Source of the DNA: Rhyacichthys aspro | Lineage: Eukaryota; Chordata; Actinopteri; Gobiiformes; Rhyacichthyidae | DNA: 64,000 bases | Direction: 5' to 3' | NCBI GenBank assembly: GCA_036850595.1 | Contig: CM072152.1 | Span: 19,233,207-19,297,206 of the forward strand | Shown here: piece by piece, positions 39,452-49,982 of the stretch | Layout: the number at the start of each line of letters is the position of its first letter | Numbering within the stretch: position 1 is the first letter of the stretch | Made by a program: the position numbers and the translations under genes | Notes under the pieces: model-generated | What the model saw: the letters and a program-made list of their open reading frames with translations, nothing else | Told to the model about the DNA's origin: nothing | The model's database searches: none

Positions 39452-39604
39452 TGTGACTGACAGCCTGAATGCAGCAGACCAGCGGCTCCTATTCCTCTCG
39501 TCTGTACATTTCTTCTAAATCCACCTGTCCAGAATTATATAGGAGGCTATTAAACCACAGAGAGGATGGAGGCGTGTCAATGAAAGGTAATGTACCAGGT
39601 AACA

Positions 39605-39618
39605 GTGCCCCCTGCTGG
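39605..39618 (-). promoter_or_regulatory. CTCF-like motif, reverse orientation
   Basis: GTGCCCCCTGCTGG; its complement CCAGCAGGGGGCAC matches all 14 positions of the core consensus CCASYAGRKGGCRS. It lies 150 bases after the klhdc8a stop and points towards klhdc8a. Occupancy is unproven. Confidence 0.6.
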
Positions 39619-40090
39619 GCACCACACAGAAGCACACTCACGCACAACGGAGGAGCTGGCTCTTTCTATTTGACCATCATTATTCCTGACTAGAATGCAC
39701 TCCTTAACTGTATGTTGTAGTGCATACATGGAGTACAGACTATTTTGTAGCATATATGTCTAAACAGAGACTATAAACATGAGACATTTATATATGCATT
39801 TTATGTGAGTTTGTTTTTATATGTTTAAGGCCATCTGTGTGCTGCTTTTTGGCATGTCACATCTGGTTAAGTTGATAATGTGATGCAATCTAATGCCATT
39901 GGCTCCAACACAGAATATGCTCTGTTCAATGGTCCTCATTCACCAAGATGAAGAAATTACCTGGAATTTCCTGACACATTTTGATGTTCTCTATGATGTT
40001 TTACAGATTAAAGGTATTCTTTTTGAAGAGAAAAATCTTGGAAAAACAGTCATATGCACATCTGAGCCCTAAAGTGACTACTGTTTAATG

Positions 40091-40560
40091 CACTGGTGTC
40101 AAACTCAAAGTGGTGAGGGGCCACAATAGTAAATAACAGTCCTCTGAGGGGCTGAAGATGGTCAGACTTTTATTTAATTTTGAATGAAAGGTTTCATCTT
40201 CATTTGGATTTTACAAAAGTTATCTTTAAAATTAATTTTCTCCTTTTATGGAAACTGGTTTCATTAGAATTTGAACAGGTTTTGGTTGGATTTGATCAGG
40301 TTTTAGAACTGGTTTTAGATGATTTGAACAGGTTTTAATTGTATTTGAACATGTTTTATTTGGATTTAAGCAGTTTGTATATATCTTTGTAGCAAAAACT
40401 GGCTTAAGATTTCATGAACAAATAAAATTAATCTGATTGAAATCCATCTAAAACCTGTTTAAATCCAGTTAAAATCTAGTACCAAAAATATCTCCTACTA
40501 AATGCATTGGAGGGCTGCATAAAACATTGCAAAGAGCCACATTTGGCCCCCGGGCTTTTC
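40091..40560. mobile_element. Degenerate hAT-like MITE
   Basis: The left end CACTGGTGTCAAACTCA with GGGGCCACAA nearby, and the right end GCCACATTTGGCCCCCGGGC, match the ends of a vertebrate hAT-type MITE I recall as CAGGGGTGTCAAACTCA...; the last bases of the right end have decayed. There is no transposase frame. The interior holds about five diverged copies of a 21-base unit (GATTTGAACAGGTTTTAATTG) at 40266-40378 and inverted partners at 40433-40480. Confidence 0.65.
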
Positions 40561-41433
40561 TGCTATTGAAGAATGGGAGAATTGGTTTGTGCATCCAGTG
40601 TCGACTCGTCTCGAAAATGTTTAAATTAGTGAAGTCAAGACAAAACACTTTAATAGTCAAAATCAACACCAGTGGATGATAGAAGGAAATAGTGAGACAT
40701 CCATCAGTCCAGGTTTAGTCTATATTTGATTCAATTACAAGAATGATATTGACAAATTAACATGTTGTGGTCTTGGCAGGTCTTGATTTGAAACATAAGA
40801 CTCTATGTCCAAGACTTAGATGAGAAAAAGTAAAAACAGGTTCCAGAGCGAGACAAGGCATTGTTAAAATGTATAAAAAATCCACTCTACCTGGAACACA
40901 CTCTGTATCTTGCCACAATCCCACTTGAGTCTACATATTGTTACAGATCTGAGGTACCCTAGCACTACTTGGGTTATGAAAGGGTTAATGAGGTCTGTTA
41001 ACTGTAGTGTAAAAAAAGTCATTTAACCAATTAACACAGATTCAGTGAATATTTTGCTGTGTAACATGTGTTGTAGTGATTACAGAGAGACGAGTGGTCA
41101 ATACTTTCATTATTTACATCTGTGAAAATCACTGTGCATTAATGTAATCTGTAACTGTAAAAACAAACAACTGGTCTTTGGTGTAGGTTAAGGTAAGTTT
41201 CTTTTATATTATTACTGCAGCAATACACTTTTCCAGTGTTGTGTAATGTGCAGTGTGGTACAAAAATCCACATGCGTTTGTGTCAGACACGGCTCATATT
41301 GTGGCTCAGACAGACAAATTATCTGTCAAGAATATGACACTGTTAGGATATTTCAACCTTTATTGTGATAAACCATGTCATACATCCACCAATATCTTGT
41401 AATACTGAGAATATGAACAGTCATATTCTATCC

Positions 41434-41439
41434 AATAAA
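41434..41439 (+). terminator. Probable klhdc8a poly(A) signal
   Basis: Canonical AATAAA followed within 30 bases by a GT- and T-rich element. It is the best such arrangement downstream of the klhdc8a stop. Cleavage would be expected near 41450-41460. Confidence 0.45.
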
Positions 41440-41889
41440 GGAGATGTGTATTTGTATCACTTGTGTTTTTTTCTAAATTAAGAACAGCACATTTAGTTCT
41501 TAGTGTAAGTTTAAGAGAATAATTAAACTAGGAACCAGGAAGCACCTGCTGTCACACAGTACTGTTCTATTTTTACACCGGGGCAACAACAAAGCCCTTT
41601 TCCTTCAGACTTTTTTCACCAGCACAGATTACATTATAAACAGATAAACATCATGCTACATGCAGGGTCTGTCATATTTATTTTTCTCTTACATGATAGT
41701 AACTTTTAGTTTACATGTCTTCATGTTTACTATATGTCTCAGTCTAAGTAAATTAATTAATATCGTGTGTGAAATACAATGTCACAGGTGACATCAATAT
41801 TACTTTTGGAGAAATTACGAGAGCAAAGTATATTTGAAAGAATACTTAATAAATCAGCTGAGGCTAAATGTTTAGAGTGCAATAGTTTT

Positions 41890-41903
41890 CCTCTAGGTGG
41901 CAG
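41890..41903 (+). promoter_or_regulatory. CTCF-like motif, forward orientation
   Basis: CCTCTAGGTGGCAG matches 13 of 14 positions of CCASYAGRKGGCRS (only the third base differs). It points towards slc41a1, opposite to the motif at 39605. Confidence 0.5.
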
Positions 41904-44900
41904 TGAACACATGTATCGTGAAGGAGTGAAGGGGCTGCACTTGCTTTGCACTTTCCTGTAAGCTCTAGAAATCAGTGGAAATGGCAGACTAGGATTTTTA
42001 TTCTTCATTCAGACATTATGAGCAGAACTGGTTGTATTTTGTCCATTACACCTTTTTCAGTGACGTAACTTATTGCTGCAAAGTAGTTGTTAAGAGTCCT
42101 ATTCAACACAATAACCAGTGTACTCACATGTTACATAATGAATGGTAAGGCTCTTTAGATAATGCTTATTCCTCATCGGGAACTGATTACCTCTGTAAGA
42201 CTGTTTGTGCTCCACATTAAAATGTGCTCTCTAAATGAGTCAGGCCCACACACTTGTTAGACTTCCTCTGGTCTTAAAGAGGTTGAAGGCCCTCAGGTGA
42301 GGCAGGCTGAGAGACTGCTGCATTTGACTCTGTTTTTTCCACATTAACTCAGTCTAATTGCTGAAGCAAAAAAGCAGAGGGCTATTCGTAAAGTCCATCC
42401 AGTCTGAACTGGCCCGGTGCTGCATGTGCTGCATGTGTCTCATGGATGAAGCAGTCCAAGGTCATCTCCAGACTAAGGACTATTTATCTTACATCATCTT
42501 ATTTCTTTCCCTTATCTGTTGTCATCCTTATCAATAAAAGGATCTCTTTTTAAAACTCATGAAATGAGTACTGTATCCAGTATAATGCAAGCTTTATAAC
42601 AGGATACAACATCTATCAATGGTTAATAATCATAACACAATGTCCTGGTTCATTGATCTTTTAATATTCTGACTATGTTCTTCTCAAAATTAGCACAGAA
42701 CCCGTTACACAACTGTATTTGAACAGTAAATCTGCTGTAGGGTACAATGGCTCAGGGGGCAACTGAAGGTACAGTTGATTGTATCATGGACTTGCACAAT
42801 GTAAACTGTGTAATATACTGATGTAACATATCCCTTTGAATTAAAAGGCCTACATAACCACCTTTCACTGCCTTATACAGAGCATCTCCACCATGTCACC
42901 TACTAAAGAGTATAATAGCAAACAGAATCTGGATATTTATGAAGAGTCTCTAATGTGACCTGAAACAAACCTTTTTGTCTGCTGCAGTTTTCCATCTGTC
43001 ATTGATGTGACAGTGATGTCTACTTTGTGTAATGGGTGAGCCATGCAGAGCTGCAGGAGGTTACTCTTCACCCACCCATGGAAACACACACAAACCCACA
43101 GCTGTTAAACAGTATGGATTTGTTATTCTCTAACGCCCAACAGGTTGATGTTTCCTCCATTTACAGCAGCACATCCATGTTGCAGAGTTTTGGACTCAAT
43201 AAGTAACTTGTGATTATCACATCTTCCTGTCTGGCCCGGTGCTGTCTTGCAAAAGGCACTACTCATTCATTACTTGAACCTCAGATCAGAGGTCAACACA
43301 CTTATTATATCACAGTCCATTTCTTTATAATATTTTTCTCAAACCTATTGTTGCTGTAGAAATTCTATTATAAATGTATGCATCTCATCTTGTTCCTCTT
43401 TACTTGTAAAAGTTTTTGAAGTGAATATACTGTAGGACCCAACAGCGCTGTGTTTCTTGTTTCCAACACAGTAGCAAAAGCTGTTTTTTTCTCTTTGGTT
43501 GCTTCTATTTCAAACACTTAATTATGTTCAGTCTCTACAGAGTAAAACATTGTAAATGATTAGTCAGAGCTATAGAGTACCAGCTTGTCTGGTAATATTA
43601 ATAGTGTGCTGAGTCATTGTCATCCACCCTGTCCTTAGTCCAGTATGAGATAAAGTTGTGCCAGAGAGTATTCTCACTTCGTTCCAGTCACATGAATGGC
43701 ATTGGGATGTAAAGATCACATGGCAACAGTTGGCAGCTAAAGCCTACCATTGCTATCAAATGTCACACTTGTGCATGTACTGTACTCCTGGGGAAAGAGC
43801 AGATTTGATTGCACTGGGCTATTTCTTTTAGGCAGATTAGGGGTAACATATTGTGTATATTAAAAGCTATTGTAAAGATCAGCTTGTGAGTATGTGGCTC
43901 AGTTCACTTCCTGCCAAAGCCTGCCCCTTCTCTTAGTTAAAACAGTTAAAATGTATTTGAACCTGCTTCTTTACAAAGCAAAATTCAAGTGTTCAAGTGT
44001 TTCTATCACAATTAAACAAACAAAACATATAAAAAATGGTGCAAACTGTGTCCTGTTTCAGACTCTCCTGAGTGTGTGGAAAGGAGGAAGGTTGGAGCAC
44101 AGAGAGGGTGAAGGAAAGTGTGTGGACAGCCATTCATCCTGAGTTAGGGGAAAGCGTCCAAATCTCCCCCCTGACATTCTTCTGGGCTCAAAGAAGCTCT
44201 GGGACAGAAGTGGCCCAAAACTGGCACAGACCGCCTCAGCGTTGCCAGGGACAGCCACTCTACCGAGGCTTTGCTGGGGCCTACCGCTGTTTTGTCTTCC
44301 AATCTCACCTCACTTCCTGATTCTGGAAAGAAGGCCTGAGGATAATTAACCCCCAGATATAAGCCCTTTCTGATTTGTCACATATGACATTGAGACAGGT
44401 CCTGTAAGTGCATCCGAATCAAACATCCATCCACACTTGTCCTCAGCCAAAGTTGGTTGACCTGAAGCAGATGTCACAGAAATCAGAGAGCAAATGAGCA
44501 CACGAACACTCTGCTCTGTCCTCTTTTACAGCTTATAATTTAACTTCTAAATACAAATTATTTATATTGTGCCTGTCACTGAATAAACTTGGAACTGATC
44601 TATTGTGTGGAATATAGTAGGAATGGCCTCTTGCCCTCTAAATACTGTATCATGTGTGCTAAAGCTACAAATGAATCCTCTTAGTCTCGAATCCTCTTAA
44701 GGGCAACCCGTGAGTTTCCATTCTCCCTGACTGCATTCCAGCAGTGTGTAGCGCTCGACCTCATAGCATCAAGCTCAGACTAATACTATTAATATGTTTG
44801 TGGATGAAATTATTAATTGTAAACATTAAAAACATGGCTGTTCAACAGTTGTTTGTATTGAAAAGAAAATTCCTATTTAAATATGTTGATTTAACACTTC

Positions 44901-45713
44901 TTTTTACTTTTTGTATCACTAAGTAGTGACTTACGATATGAAATAGCACAAATATTTTCCACTGGAAATCCCTTTTAGCCTCTGTACCAGTGACAGATGC
45001 GACTGGTGGTATTATGTTCTTGGGGTCTCGTTTTTGTAAACATCATATCACACAAAAGACTTAAGATTTTCAGAAAGTAAGACTAACTAAGTTCAACTGG
45101 AGTCAACAGACCAAAGGGAACCTGTCTGGTACCATTAATTTAGAAGTGAGAGTAATTTAGAGGGCACATGAATTTTCAACACACAATTAACTGAATCAAA
45201 TCAAGGATCACTTCAAATCACCTTTTTTGTCTGAAGTATTTCAATACTACAAGTGTGTAATCACTGAACACTTTATTTCACCAGATCATGCGAGAGCTTT
45301 TCTTGACGAGAAATCACACCGCTAATAATGAGACACCATTACAAGTCATTGCGTCTACTGGGATGTCTGTAAACTTTAACACTTGCATCTATTTTATATT
45401 TGGACATTTTCACATTTTCCCAACCAGGTATATCATTAAGAACATATGAACAAAAAGTGCTTAGCTGTAACAGGAGCAGGTTTCAGTCAGGATGTCAATT
45501 AGAGAGTTCTTAAAAATCTAAAATGTGGATGAAGGAGTGTGTAGCTGGTAGCAGATTGTAACAAATGACAGAAGTAGGGTGGAGACAGTCCTGGAAGACT
45601 TTTATAGATGACCGTGGGTTCATAGGTCAGATATTTTGTGGATTCGTCACACATTTATTGCATTGAAATGAGTGATACGTTAATATTTACATTGTAATTA
45701 CATAAGAAATGTA

Positions 45714-45750
45714 ACGTAGCAAAGTGAGTTAAATATTCACTTTGCTGCGT
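45714..45750. repeat. Near-perfect 14-bp inverted repeat (hairpin)
   Basis: ACGTAGCAAAGTGA and TCACTTTGCTGCGT are inverted repeats separated by nine bases, giving 13 Watson-Crick pairs and one G-T wobble. It does not extend further outwards and is not flanked by a recognisable element. Confidence 0.8.
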
Positions 45751-46899
45751 GAGAGGGCTGCAGCGGAAATAAAAAAGACAACAGTTTAACTTTGAATCTC
45801 AGCCAGTTAACGCATGCTGTCAAAGTTTTTGGTGGAACAATAAGTTTTGGTTGACTCTCAGCCAAAGACGCCCCATTACATCAATCAGTGTTGGACAAAA
45901 CATTGGCACAAAAGTAACTTGGACTGGATAAACGATGTGTGTAATGTGCATATGTGAATAGTGCTTTTATTTTTAGATTGCACAGTGTCTGGTCCCACGA
46001 GGCTTTTCTCTTTTATTAATGTTTTAATGTTATCACTAGTCACTAGTCATTTACATTAATATTTACTTCTTAATGAAATCAATTTTTTCTTTCTTTCTGA
46101 TACAGGATTTGTGCTTATGCAGATCACTAAGTTAAGGTGCTTCTGAACAAACTAATGAAAATACAGTAAACATCCAAATACATAGATCAACTCTAGATTT
46201 ATGTGTAAAGAATAAGATTCAGTTGTTTAAGGCAGAAGATAAATGAACAACAAGCTAACAAGATTTGACTTTTACTGTGATCGTTGAGAAAAATGAAACA
46301 GTTAAGTTTTGTCTTGATTTGTGTGATTTAGTGTGACATACAAACAGGATAAGTGAGTAATGTGACCACAGCCTGTGAGATAGCCTTGAATTCTTGTTCA
46401 CTGTGAAATTGGGTGCATGGATGAAAAACACATCCACCCACAGACCACAAAGTGCGACAGCATGACTGATTCAAATTCCCTCGTCATTCTGGGATTTTTA
46501 CACTCAACTCCCTGCTCTGCATACACTGGAGGACGTAAAAGGCTAGTGCTCTCTCTGGGCTCTGAAGCTGCTGCTGCTGCTGACGCTGAGAGGCTGTGTA
46601 GCAACAGGCACAAACAAAGCAGCTCCTCTGGGATGTCATTAGCACTGTTGCTCTCACAGGAGCAGCACAGGGAGGCTATAGGCAGAGCGATATATATCTG
46701 TCAGATAAGGCTGCATGCACCGCACATTCCCTTCAGCAGCTTAGGTGGATGAAATAAAAAGAGCAGATATAAAGTAGATTAATACAACACTGACGTTTTC
46801 TTTTTACTTTAATAACTGTGTGATGAGGTCCTCTACCTGATGACAACACTTACCAAAATCCAGCACACAATTGCAACAAATTCACATCATAACCTTTAA

Positions 46900-47165
46900 T
46901 AAGGCAGAGGGGTTGACACTCACAACAAGAAGGTTGTGGGTTCAATCCCTGAGGCAGGACTCCTTGAGAGGAGTCCTGTGTTACTGTGGTTCTCTCCAGG
47001 TCCAGCTTCCCACCGTCCAAAGACCCTAGTGAATGACTGTGAATGGTTGTCTGTCTGTGTCTAAATGTCAGTCCTGCAACTAACTAGGCTCCAGTCATAG
47101 AGTCAGCTATAGAAGAAGATGAACTAATTAATTCATGAATAAATGAATGAATGAATGAATGAACT
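46900..47165 (+). mobile_element. Degenerate tRNA-derived SINE with (GAAT)n tail
   Basis: CACAACAAGAAGGTTGTGGG and the box B GGTTCAATCCC (46939-46949), then GGTTCTCTCCAGGTCCAGCT, CCGTCCAAAGAC, TGTGAATGGTTGTCTGTCTG and TAGGCTCCAG appear in the order of a SINE widespread in fish. It ends in a GAAT microsatellite at about 47136-47164. Deletions and mutations show it is an old, truncated copy. Confidence 0.75.
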
Positions 47166-48120
47166 TTAAATAAATAAAACATATCAAAAAGAAACTGCCC
47201 CATGTCCCCTCTCCTTTAGCCCTATACATCTTCACAAGTTACAAGTGAAAATACACAAAAAGTCCCCAGTTTATAAATATATAATCATCAAATTAAATTA
47301 AACAAAGCAGAATAAAAAAAACAAACTAGGATTTAATTTGATCATACATAACAAACAACAATACTGCACTCATGGTAAATAAAATGACGTGACACTGTCC
47401 CATTGGATTTTAGAGTCCATCCAGATGTGATATTTCAATCTGCATTAAATCATATGCTGCCCTAGAAACTCTGGGGCTGCAGCTTAGAATTATCTTTCCT
47501 GTTTACTCATGTGGTCTGAATGGTTAAGGGAAATTCACTGCTTGATTTTCTTTCTTGTGATACTTGTGGAAAAGTGTGGTTAAGTCAGTAGTTTACTGTC
47601 TCGTTGTGTCTAAATTCAGTGTTTTAAATGTCACCAAGTTCTTTTCCATATCACACTATTAAAGTGAACTCAAATCAAATTTTAAACACAGTTGAAAGTA
47701 TATTATCTGAAAGTGATAGTTTTGTTAGGTCTTAGTAGAGGACTGACTGGAGGATGGTTGCATCCAAAAGGGTGTATGGCAATGTGTAGCTATGATGGGA
47801 TGGAGAGACTGATTTTTTTTAAAAAGTTGGTTGATAAATCAAATACAAAACTCTTTAAAAATCTTCAGCATCGTTACAATACAATGCAGTGCAGGAAAGA
47901 AAATGTGATGAAGGGGTTGCAGGCTCTTGACATTGAGATTTTTCATTGTTGTAGATGAGTGACCAGAAGCCCATCCCAGGCCTGTTACTCTGTACTGACA
48001 GCGTGTATGTTCATTCATAGAGAAATCTGGGGCTATTGTTAAATTAAAACTCTGATCTGGGATCCTGGTAGTAAATTAGCAGCCTGCTGAGGAGACTGGC
48101 ACCGCACGGGCATAAGTTTC
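47166..48120. other. Upstream flank of slc41a1
   Basis: AT-rich with no exon recognised. Short open frames (for example 47692-47958) have no homology I can name. Confidence 0.6.
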
Positions 48121-48400
48121 CACACACATGGGGGCAAGGGGAGGAGACGAGAGGCTGAACGTGGTGTGGGGCAGGGGAGGGGTGTATATCGTCAGCGCAG
48201 AGTGTGGAGGGAGGGCCCGCCTTGTGGCTTCGTGGCCCCCTGCGCCGGACGGCTGTATTGTAGATGCGCATGAAGCAGCCGGGCGGCGGGGGCCACTGGA
48301 CGGTGTAAAGTGACGGCTCTGGGACGCAATAAGAGGGAGGGTTAACTATTAACCGCCGTTAACTGTTAAGGCAGCTGTGCAGAGCCGGTACCGTACTTAA
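48121..48400 (+). promoter_or_regulatory. slc41a1 CpG-rich promoter region
   Basis: A sharp switch from AT-rich DNA to GC- and CpG-rich DNA. It contains G-runs (48128-48215), a GC box at 48281, two HNF1-like sites at 48341-48370 and several CpG palindromes (GGCGTGCGCACC) just downstream. There is no clear TATA box. The block precedes a plus-strand donor at 48513, so I read it as the slc41a1 promoter. Open frames on both strands here come from GC-rich sequence. Confidence 0.6.
48341..48370. promoter_or_regulatory. Paired HNF1-like sites
   Basis: GTTAACTATTAAC (48341-48353) matches 12 of 13 positions of the HNF1 palindrome GTTAATNATTAAC on either strand. GTTAACTGTTAAG (48358-48370) is a weaker second copy (10 of 13), four bases further on. 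They lie in the presumed proximal promoter of slc41a1. Confidence 0.5.
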
Positions 48401-48512
48401 GGCGTGCGCACCGGCGTCCACGCCTCATCCTGAGCGCGTTACCAAGAAGCGTGGATACAGCAGCGGTCACACGGAGCCTCGTGCTTCATTTATCAGCACT
48501 TCTCCCATTCAG
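48400..48512 (+). other. Probable non-coding first exon of slc41a1
   Basis: GC-rich leader sequence with no ATG, ending at a good donor (ATTCAG/GTAACT). The start is a guess, since no initiator or TATA fixes it. Human SLC41A1 likewise has a non-coding first exon before the exon carrying the start codon. Confidence 0.5.
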
Positions 48513-49982
48513 GTAACTACAGCTAGGGACTAAATCTTGAGCCGGTGTTCACTTCTTTAAGTCTGACACAGGAGTAAGTCCAGGCATCTAACGGAACTCG
48601 GCACTTCTCATTCACCGCTGAGTATCATGTAACTCTGATACAACTGCGTAGAAGAGATACGCACAAGAATTTAGAACTCGCGTTTACCCTGCGTTCATTT
48701 TCATGTGTCCCCCACTCGTGGGGCTTGAGGCAGTGACACGGGCTCTAGCCGGGTGCTGGGACACCGAGCCCTCTGGCCTTGCTTAAATGAGCAGTAGAAT
48801 AGAAAGGAGGGCTCGCCTATTCAGCGCTGACCAGGGGAGCACTAATTTACGCCTTTGCTATGTTGAGTTCGGCTGGTATTGGTCCTGACTACTAAGCAGA
48901 GGATTGTTTCAGCGGGGAAAGCTAGAGGCTGCGTGCGGATGTCGCAACATGCGGGCAGGAGAGAGCTGCGTCAAGACGCTAAGTTTAGACGGAAGCACTA
49001 ATGTTGGATTTCAATATAAAAGTCTGTTGTCACGTTTCCACTTTTTGCAGCACGTCTCTTTGAGTCGTGCGTAAACTTGATGCCTCAGAAGTTTTGTTCT
49101 GTTGTGGGAAATGTCTGTGTGTTCTTTTGGTTGCTGTATAATAGCATTAATATGGCTGCTTTATTGGCAAACTGCAGCAAGGCGGGATCTGGTGTTTTCA
49201 CACAGCACTGTCTCTGCAGCACTTTACCATTTTATTCAAAGAAGAACGTTTGTTAAAAATCACATTTGTTTGTCATATTTGTCTCTGAATGTGTTGTCTA
49301 GAATCTGTCTCTTGTGGTTGCAGACAGTTACAATTTACAGGCTTGAAGCTATTCAAAGTAGGCTACTTGGAATATTATTGTCATGTTTAATAAATGTGTT
49401 GCCCACCATAGTAAATCAGCAGCCTGTCTAATGAAATCTGTAAAACAAAACATGGTAGAAGTATTTTTAATTAGTACTTAGAATCGTTGGTGTATGTTAT
49501 CTGTTTTAAAGATATTTAGCATTTAAGTTTTATTTTGAAATTAGTGGCTTCATTTTCGGTGTATAACTTTGACTGTGGTGTGACGGTCTTTTATTAGAAG
49601 AAATAGCTCTATTTTTAGTGTCAAGGAGGACCTTTTGGCGCCTTATCAAAATGTTTGACTTCACGTCAAAAAAATAAATAGATTCAGAGTTTAAGAAATT
49701 TTTCCTGTATATTTGCTTGTCTACTGGTTAATTTATCATTTACAGTATGAATTTGTGGCAGACGCATCTAAACGTCTAGATGTTAGTGTGCCATTTTAAT
49801 TTGAGAGCCTGATAACATCTAAAATCGTTTCAATATGTTAAGTACAATACTTAAAGCCTGGGGTCCTTTAATAAGTGTTTTATACAGGCTTTTTTTATTG
49901 ACTTAAAGGACTAGTATAGGTCATGACTGAGTATGTATTTTCCATTCAGGCTGAATAACTCCTGATATACCTATTTTTCCAG
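48513..49982 (+). other. Putative slc41a1 intron 1
   Basis: About 1.5 kb, CpG-rich at its start and AT-rich later. No exon is seen. Candidate acceptors are TATTTTTCCAG before 49983 and TTTTCCATTCAG before 49950. I prefer the first for its pyrimidine tract. Confidence 0.5.

Larger units (their letters stand above)
39452..41460 (+). other. Probable klhdc8a 3' UTR
   Basis: No coding frame. The best poly(A) signal is AATAAA at 41434-41439, followed by a GT/T-rich stretch (TGTGTATTTGTATCACTTGT), so the 3' UTR would be about 2 kb. An earlier AATAAA at 40421 lies inside a MITE. It also contains a reverse CTCF-type motif at 39605 and the MITE at 40091-40560. The extent is inferred. Confidence 0.5.
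41461..46899. other. Intergenic spacer between klhdc8a and slc41a1
   Basis: No exon recognised; frames are short and without domains. It holds a forward CTCF-like motif at 41890 and a strong hairpin at 45714. A GCT triplet run near 46567 lies in a 111-codon open frame (46417-46752) that I consider chance. A half X-box (CATGGCAAC) is near 43720. Confidence 0.6.

Noticed and set aside
46417..46752. 111-codon frame with a poly-Ala run
   Set aside because: The Ala run comes from a short GCT repeat; there is no family similarity and no splice or promoter context.
46939..46949. tRNA box B (GGTTCAATCCC) as a tRNA gene
   Set aside because: No cloverleaf can be formed; the downstream sequence shows that it is a degraded SINE.
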